DNA from: Fumia sp045645505
GTDB lineage: Bacteria > Bacillota > Clostridia > Oscillospirales > Ruminococcaceae
DNA: 64,000 nucleotides
Reading direction: 5' to 3'
NCBI GenBank assembly: GCA_045645505.1
Contig: JAZRIW010000005.1
Location: forward strand, 1-64,000
Positions within the stretch are counted from its first letter, which is position 1, and the number at the start of each line of letters is the position of its first letter. Both the position numbers and the translations under genes were made by a program. Below are positions 60,016-64,000 of the stretch, piece by piece. The notes below the pieces were generated by a model. It did no database searches and was not told where the DNA came from. It saw only the letters and a list, made by a program, of their open reading frames with translations.

Positions 60016-61890
60016 ATGGCATATTCTTTGGGAGAATATGATGTTGCGGTTATAGGGGCAGGTCATGCGGGAATAGAAGCGGCTGTAGCAGCTTCGCGTT
60101 TAGGAGCAAAGACTATACTTTTTACTTTAGCATTAGATGCAGTTGCAAATCTTCCATGTAATCCGTCTATTGGTGGAACAGCAAAGGGCCATTTAGTTCG
60201 TGAAATAGATGCTTTGGGCGGAGTTATGGGTATTGCAGCAGACAATACTTTTTTGCAAAGCAGAATGTTAAATCGCGGTAAAGGTCCTGCTGTTCACAGT
60301 TTACGTGTTCAAACTGACCGAAGAAAATATCATGAATATATGAAAACTCTTTTAGAGCATCAACCCGGTCTTGATTTAAAACAAGCGGAAGTTACTGAAA
60401 TTATAGTAGAAAACTCAAAAATTTCAAAAGTTAAGACCCGTTTAGGGGCAGAATACGATGTAAAAGCTTGTATTATCGCAAGCGGAACATATTTAAATGG
60501 AATGATACATGTAGGCGAAGTTTCATATGAAAGCGGGCCTGACGGAATAGCAGCAGCAAAAGGTCTTTCTGAAAGTCTTGAACAAAATGGAATAAAGGTA
60601 AGGCGTTTTAAAACGGGAACACCTCCTCGTGTATATAAAAAAAGTATAAATTTTGAAGTTTTGGAAAAACAATCAGGTGATGAAAAAATTATTCCTTTCA
60701 GTTTTGTAAGTGAAGGTGAAAAAGAAAATAAAGTAGATTGTTATATTGCTTATACAAACGAGGAAACCCATAAGATTATAACCGATAATCTCGACAAATC
60801 CCCTATTTACAGTGGAAGAATAGAGGCTATCGGCCCCAGATATTGTCCAAGTATTGAAGATAAAATAGTTCGTTTTTCTGATAAACCGCGTCATCAACTT
60901 TTTGTTGAGCCTATGGGAATGGATACCGAGGAGATGTATCTTCAAGGCATATCATCATCACTGCCTGAAGATGTTCAGATGAAGTTTTTAAAATCTATTA
61001 AAGGTTTTGAAAATTTAAAAGTAATGAGAAATGCCTATGCTATTGAATATGATTGTTGCGATCCTTTGGATTTAAAGCCAACGCTTGAATTTAAGGCAGT
61101 AAAAGGTCTTTTTGGAGCAGGTCAGTTTAATGGTACTTCGGGATATGAAGAAGCGGCGGCTCAGGGACTTATAGCAGGAATTAATGCCGCAAAACAGATA
61201 AAAGGAGAAAAAGAGCTTGTTTTGGAGCGTTCATCATCGTATATTGGCACTTTAATTGATGATCTGGTTACAAAAGGTTGTTCAGATCCATATCGTATGA
61301 TGACTTCAAGAAGTGAATTCCGTCTTTTGTTAAGACAGGATAATGCTGATGAAAGGCTTACTCCGATCGGTTATCAAATTGGCCTTATAGATGAAAACAG
61401 ATATAATAAATTTTTAGATAAGATGGCAAATGTAAAAGCAGAAAAAGAAAGAGTTGAAAAGGTTAATATTGCACCGTCTGAAGAATTGAATGAATTACTT
61501 GTTTCACGTGGAACAGTTAAAAAGACAACGGGAACAAAATTAGCTGATCTTATAAGACGGCCTCAGCTTTCTTACGGGGAACTTGCGCCTTTTGATAAAA
61601 ACCGTCCGGATTTGCCTGATGATGTAAAGGAACAGGTTGAAATTCAGATAAAATATGAGGGATATATCAAAAAACAATTTATGGAAGTAGAAGAAATTAA
61701 ACGTCTTGAAAAGAAGATTCTGCCTGAAAATATGGATTATACTCTTATAGAGGGGCTAAGGCTTGAGGCAAGAGAAAAACTACAAAGGGTTTCACCCTCT
61801 AATATTGGACAGGCGTCGAGAATTTCTGGTGTAAATCCTGCGGATATTTCAACATTACTTATTTGGCTTGAACAACATGGAGGTAATTAG
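60016..61890 (+). CDS. mnmG: tRNA uridine 5-carboxymethylaminomethyl modification enzyme MnmG
   Basis: The FAD-dependent partner of MnmE. ATG 60016 (MAYSLGEYDVAVIGAGHAGIE) follows AAAGGAG at eight bases; the frame is open from 59986, but that would overlap mnmE without a ribosome-binding site. The 624 residues include the FAD motif GAGHAGIEAA, the NPSIGGTAKGHLVREIDALG block and the C-terminal helical domain that binds MnmE. The ribosome-binding site of rsmG lies in its last codons. Confidence 0.97.
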   Translation: MAYSLGEYDVAVIGAGHAGIEAAVAASRLGAKTILFTLALDAVANLPCNPSIGGTAKGHLVREIDALGGVMGIAADNTFLQSRMLNRGKGPAVHSLRVQTDRRKYHEYMKTLLEHQPGLDLKQAEVTEIIVENSKISKVKTRLGAEYDVKACIIASGTYLNGMIHVGEVSYESGPDGIAAAKGLSESLEQNGIKVRRFKTGTPPRVYKKSINFEVLEKQSGDEKIIPFSFVSEGEKENKVDCYIAYTNEETHKIITDNLDKSPIYSGRIEAIGPRYCPSIEDKIVRFSDKPRHQLFVEPMGMDTEEMYLQGISSSLPEDVQMKFLKSIKGFENLKVMRNAYAIEYDCCDPLDLKPTLEFKAVKGLFGAGQFNGTSGYEEAAAQGLIAGINAAKQIKGEKELVLERSSSYIGTLIDDLVTKGCSDPYRMMTSRSEFRLLLRQDNADERLTPIGYQIGLIDENRYNKFLDKMANVKAEKERVEKVNIAPSEELNELLVSRGTVKKTTGTKLADLIRRPQLSYGELAPFDKNRPDLPDDVKEQVEIQIKYEGYIKKQFMEVEEIKRLEKKILPENMDYTLIEGLRLEAREKLQRVSPSNIGQASRISGVNPADISTLLIWLEQHGGN

Positions 61891-61891
61891 A

Positions 61892-62614
61892 TTGATTTCA
61901 AAAGAACTTTTAAAGGCGAATTTTGAAGCTTTTGATTTAAGTTATGATGAAGATATTGCAAATTATCTTGATATATATGCACAATTATTGGTAGAATGGA
62001 ACGAGAAAATTAACTTGACTGCGATAACAGAGCCTGATGATATAGTTATTAAGCATTTTATCGACAGTTTGCTTTTACTCAAGGCTACAGATATACCGGC
62101 TAAGGCTACCTTGATAGATGTAGGAACTGGTGCCGGATTCCCTTCTTTGCCGGTTTCTATTGTTCGTAGAGATCTCTCCCCTACTCTTTTGGACAGTCTT
62201 AATAAAAGAATAATTTTTTTAGAGGAATTATGTAAAAATATTAAGGTTGATGCGAAATTTTTGCATTCAAGAGCTGAAGATGCAGGGGCTAAATCTGAAT
62301 ATCGTGAGAAATTCGATATTGCTACCGCGCGTGCAGTGGCACATTTGCGGGAACTTAGTGAATATTGCCTTCCATTTGTAAAAGTCGGAGGCATTTTTGC
62401 AGCGCTTAAAGGATATGATATAGAGGAAGAATTAAAAGAGGCAAGTTATGCAATTTCCAAATTAGGTGGAAAAATTGAGGAAGTTAAAAAGTTTAATCTG
62501 CCTTTTGATAACAAGAGATCGATTGTAATTATAAGAAAATATCGACAAACCCCACCAAAATATCCAAGGAATACAGCAAAAATAAAAAAATCTCCTTTAA
62601 ATGAAAGAAATTAG
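61892..62614 (+). CDS. rsmG: 16S rRNA (guanine(527)-N7)-methyltransferase RsmG (GidB)
   Basis: Methylates G527 of 16S rRNA. I start it at TTG 61892, eight bases after GGAGG and one base after the mnmG stop, giving 240 residues (B. subtilis 239); an in-frame TTG at 61868 lies inside mnmG. The SAM motif LIDVGTGAGFPSLP and WNEKINLTAITEPDD are present. Confidence 0.96.
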   Translation: MISKELLKANFEAFDLSYDEDIANYLDIYAQLLVEWNEKINLTAITEPDDIVIKHFIDSLLLLKATDIPAKATLIDVGTGAGFPSLPVSIVRRDLSPTLLDSLNKRIIFLEELCKNIKVDAKFLHSRAEDAGAKSEYREKFDIATARAVAHLRELSEYCLPFVKVGGIFAALKGYDIEEELKEASYAISKLGGKIEEVKKFNLPFDNKRSIVIIRKYRQTPPKYPRNTAKIKKSPLNERN

Positions 62615-62648
62615 TGTCATAAAACTAAATATTTTGCGATGAAAAATT

Positions 62649-62678
62649 CTGGCATTTGATTTTCCCTCGTGCTATACT
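62649..62678 (+). promoter_or_regulatory. Probable promoter of noc
   Basis: CTGGCA (62649-62654), 18 bp, TATACT (62673-62678), 22 bases before the noc start. Confidence 0.6.
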
Positions 62679-62700
62679 TTTAGCAAAGGGAGGTTAAAAT

Positions 62701-63507
62701 ATGTCAGGGTTTTTTCAAAAAGAAAAGATACATAACAAAGTAGTTTTACTTCCGGTGGAAGAGATAGTTCCAAATCCTGCACAGCCAAGGAGGGACTTTG
62801 ATAAAAAGGAAATAGAGAGCTTAGCTTCAAGTATTCGTGAAAATGGGGTTTTACAGCCGATAACTGTCAGAAAAAATAATAAAAAGGAATACGAGCTGAT
62901 TTCAGGAGAAAGAAGATTAAGGGCTGCTAAAGAAGTTGGACTGTCAGAAATACCATCTTTGATTTTAGAAACCACTGCAAAGCAGTCTGCTGTTTATGCA
63001 ATATTAGAAAACATTCAACGAAAGGATCTTTCTTTGTTTGAAGAAGCTTTGGCTTTGCGTTCGCTTATTAACGAATGGGGGGTTACTCAGGAAGAGGCTG
63101 CAGAAAAGTTAGGGAAAGCTCAATCTACGATAGCAAATAAGTTGCGACTTCTTTCTTTGAGTAACGTGGAGCAGAATATTATAATAAAAAACCAGTTAAC
63201 CGAAAGACACGCCAGAGCTGTTTTAAAGGTGAAGGATGAGGTCTTAAGGCTTGATATTCTTAAGTATATAGCAGAAAAAGGGCTTAATGTAAGTCAGGCA
63301 GAACAATATATCGAAAGGGCTACAAAGCTTCGTCCAAGCGAGGGAAAGCGATGCTTTATCGTTAAGGATATAAGAATTTTTATAAATACAATAAATAAAG
63401 CGGTTGAAGTTATGAAAAGTGCCGGAATAGAGGCACAGACTATGAAAAGAGAAAACGATGCATATATTGAGTATTTAGTGCGAATTCCTACAAAACCTAA
63501 CAACTGA
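62701..63507 (+). CDS. noc: ParB-family protein, probably nucleoid occlusion protein Noc
   Basis: A 268-residue protein with the ParB CTP-binding core (VEEIVPNPAQPRRDFD, ENGVLQPITVRK, GERRLRAAKEVG) and a HTH domain (TQEEAAEKLGKAQSTIANKLRLL). The N-terminal MSGFFQKEK could be a short amphipathic membrane-targeting segment as in Bacillus Noc. Its place before parA, with parB expected after parA beyond the window, supports Noc rather than Spo0J/ParB, though specificity cannot be proven. AGGGAGG precedes the ATG. Confidence 0.85.
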   Translation: MSGFFQKEKIHNKVVLLPVEEIVPNPAQPRRDFDKKEIESLASSIRENGVLQPITVRKNNKKEYELISGERRLRAAKEVGLSEIPSLILETTAKQSAVYAILENIQRKDLSLFEEALALRSLINEWGVTQEEAAEKLGKAQSTIANKLRLLSLSNVEQNIIIKNQLTERHARAVLKVKDEVLRLDILKYIAEKGLNVSQAEQYIERATKLRPSEGKRCFIVKDIRIFINTINKAVEVMKSAGIEAQTMKRENDAYIEYLVRIPTKPNN

Positions 63508-63522
63508 TGAATTATTGATATT

Positions 63523-63555
63523 AAAAAGCAGTTAAAATTTTTTAACTGCTTTTTT
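63523..63555 (+). terminator. Terminator of noc
   Basis: AAAAAGCAGTTAAA (63523-63536) pairs with TTTAACTGCTTTTT (63541-63554), with a 4-nt loop and T run that touches the parS site. Confidence 0.92.
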
Positions 63556-63571
63556 TGTTTCACGTGAAACA
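63556..63571. promoter_or_regulatory. parS centromere-like site
   Basis: TGTTTCACGTGAAACA is a perfect 16-bp palindrome and matches the bacterial parS consensus. It lies between noc and parA, about 9 kb from the candidate origin, a typical place for ParB loading. It may also let ParB repress parA. Confidence 0.95.
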
Positions 63572-63656
63572 AAAAAGTCTTTTAAAAGTCAGATAAATAT
63601 GTTATAATAATAAAAAAAGAAATTTTAAAAGGGAAAAACGTCCCAAAAGGAGCATT

Positions 63657-64000
63657 ATGGGAAAAATTGTTGCAGTAGCAAACCAAAAAGGTGGCGTAGG
63701 TAAAACTACCACAGCCGTTAACCTTGTTGCTTGTTTAGGATTTGATAAAAAGAAGATGCTTTTAGTGGATATGGACCCGCAGGGAAATGCCACCAGCGGA
63801 TTTGGTATCAGTAAAAAGCAAACAGTAAAGACTTCTTATGATTTGCTTATAGGGCAAGCTTCAGCAAAAGAGGTAATTATAAAGACAAATTATCACGGAG
63901 TAGATATAATACCTTCAGGTATAGAGCTTGCAGGTGCAGAAGTCGAGCTTATTGAGATGTCTGAGCGGATATATCGTTTAAAACAAGGGCTTGCCCCCGT
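63657..64000 (+). CDS. parA: Chromosome-partitioning ATPase ParA/Soj (C-terminus beyond window)
   Basis: The visible 114 residues contain the deviant Walker A KGGVGKTTTAVNL (from residue 11), Walker A' DMDPQGNATSGFG and the region IIPSGIELAGAEVEL. ParA drives segregation of parS-bound ParB and regulates DnaA in Bacillus. AAAAGGAG lies five bases before ATG 63657; a TATAAT at about 63603 may be its -10. parB would be expected next. Confidence 0.96.
   Translation, partial: MGKIVAVANQKGGVGKTTTAVNLVACLGFDKKKMLLVDMDPQGNATSGFGISKKQTVKTSYDLLIGQASAKEVIIKTNYHGVDIIPSGIELAGAEVELIEMSERIYRLKQGLAP

Overview
This window is the chromosomal replication-origin region of a low-GC, Gram-positive anaerobe-type bacterium, most likely class Clostridia (Bacillota). 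The evidence is the origin layout (rpmH-rnpA-yidD-yidC-jag-mnmE-mnmG-rsmG-noc-parA on one side; dnaA-dnaN-yaaA-recF-remB-gyrB-gyrA on the other), RNase Y and RNase J, RemB, strong AGGAGG ribosome-binding sites, frequent TTG/GTG starts and consensus SigA-type promoters. Genus and species cannot be assigned from the sequence alone. No insertion sequence, prophage or CRISPR array was seen.

Layout. Bases 1-11,000 are accessory. They hold a partial cell-surface protein with choline-binding-type repeats and tandem cohesin-like modules, an AraC/YesN-type response regulator divergent from two sugar ABC permeases, and two large paralogous secreted proteins with helical (FIVAR-like) regions and C-terminal wall-binding repeats. 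From 11.2 to 24.4 kb come a tRNA Asp-Phe-Gly operon, a 94-residue orphan, comM, rny, comEC-holA-RNase M5-like TOPRIM, DUF512-der-plsY-gpsA and yceD-rpmF. From 24.4 to 30.1 kb lie ilvB-ilvN-ilvC, a NUDIX hydrolase coupled to a QueG-like protein, and an amidase-fold protein. From 30.1 to 39.9 kb is one long apparent operon: rnj, gdpP, rplI, dnaB, tilS, hpt, ftsH. From 40 to 46 kb are a metallophosphoesterase-murL-murD operon, tRNA Glu-Met, and a deacetylase-like protein with rsmA. From 46 kb to the end are the gyrase genes, the dnaA/dnaN origin and the rpmH-to-parA arm.

Functionally, genes left of the origin run mostly on the minus strand and those right of it on the plus strand, so most housekeeping genes are transcribed with the replication fork. 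The best origin candidate is the dnaA-dnaN intergenic region, which shows DnaA-box-like repeats, a five-copy DnaA-trio-like tract and an AT-rich stretch in the order known from Bacillus subtilis. A perfect parS palindrome lies between noc and parA.

The points most worth a second look are: the murD-murL pair, which suggests the alternative L-Glu ligation/epimerisation route to peptidoglycan D-Glu; proteins that keep a catalytic fold but have lost key residues (the ComEC C-terminal domain, the deacetylase-like protein, the response-regulator receiver); the structured leaders of the two surface-protein paralogs, which share a 12-nt motif; and the cohesin protein, whose modules were recently duplicated.
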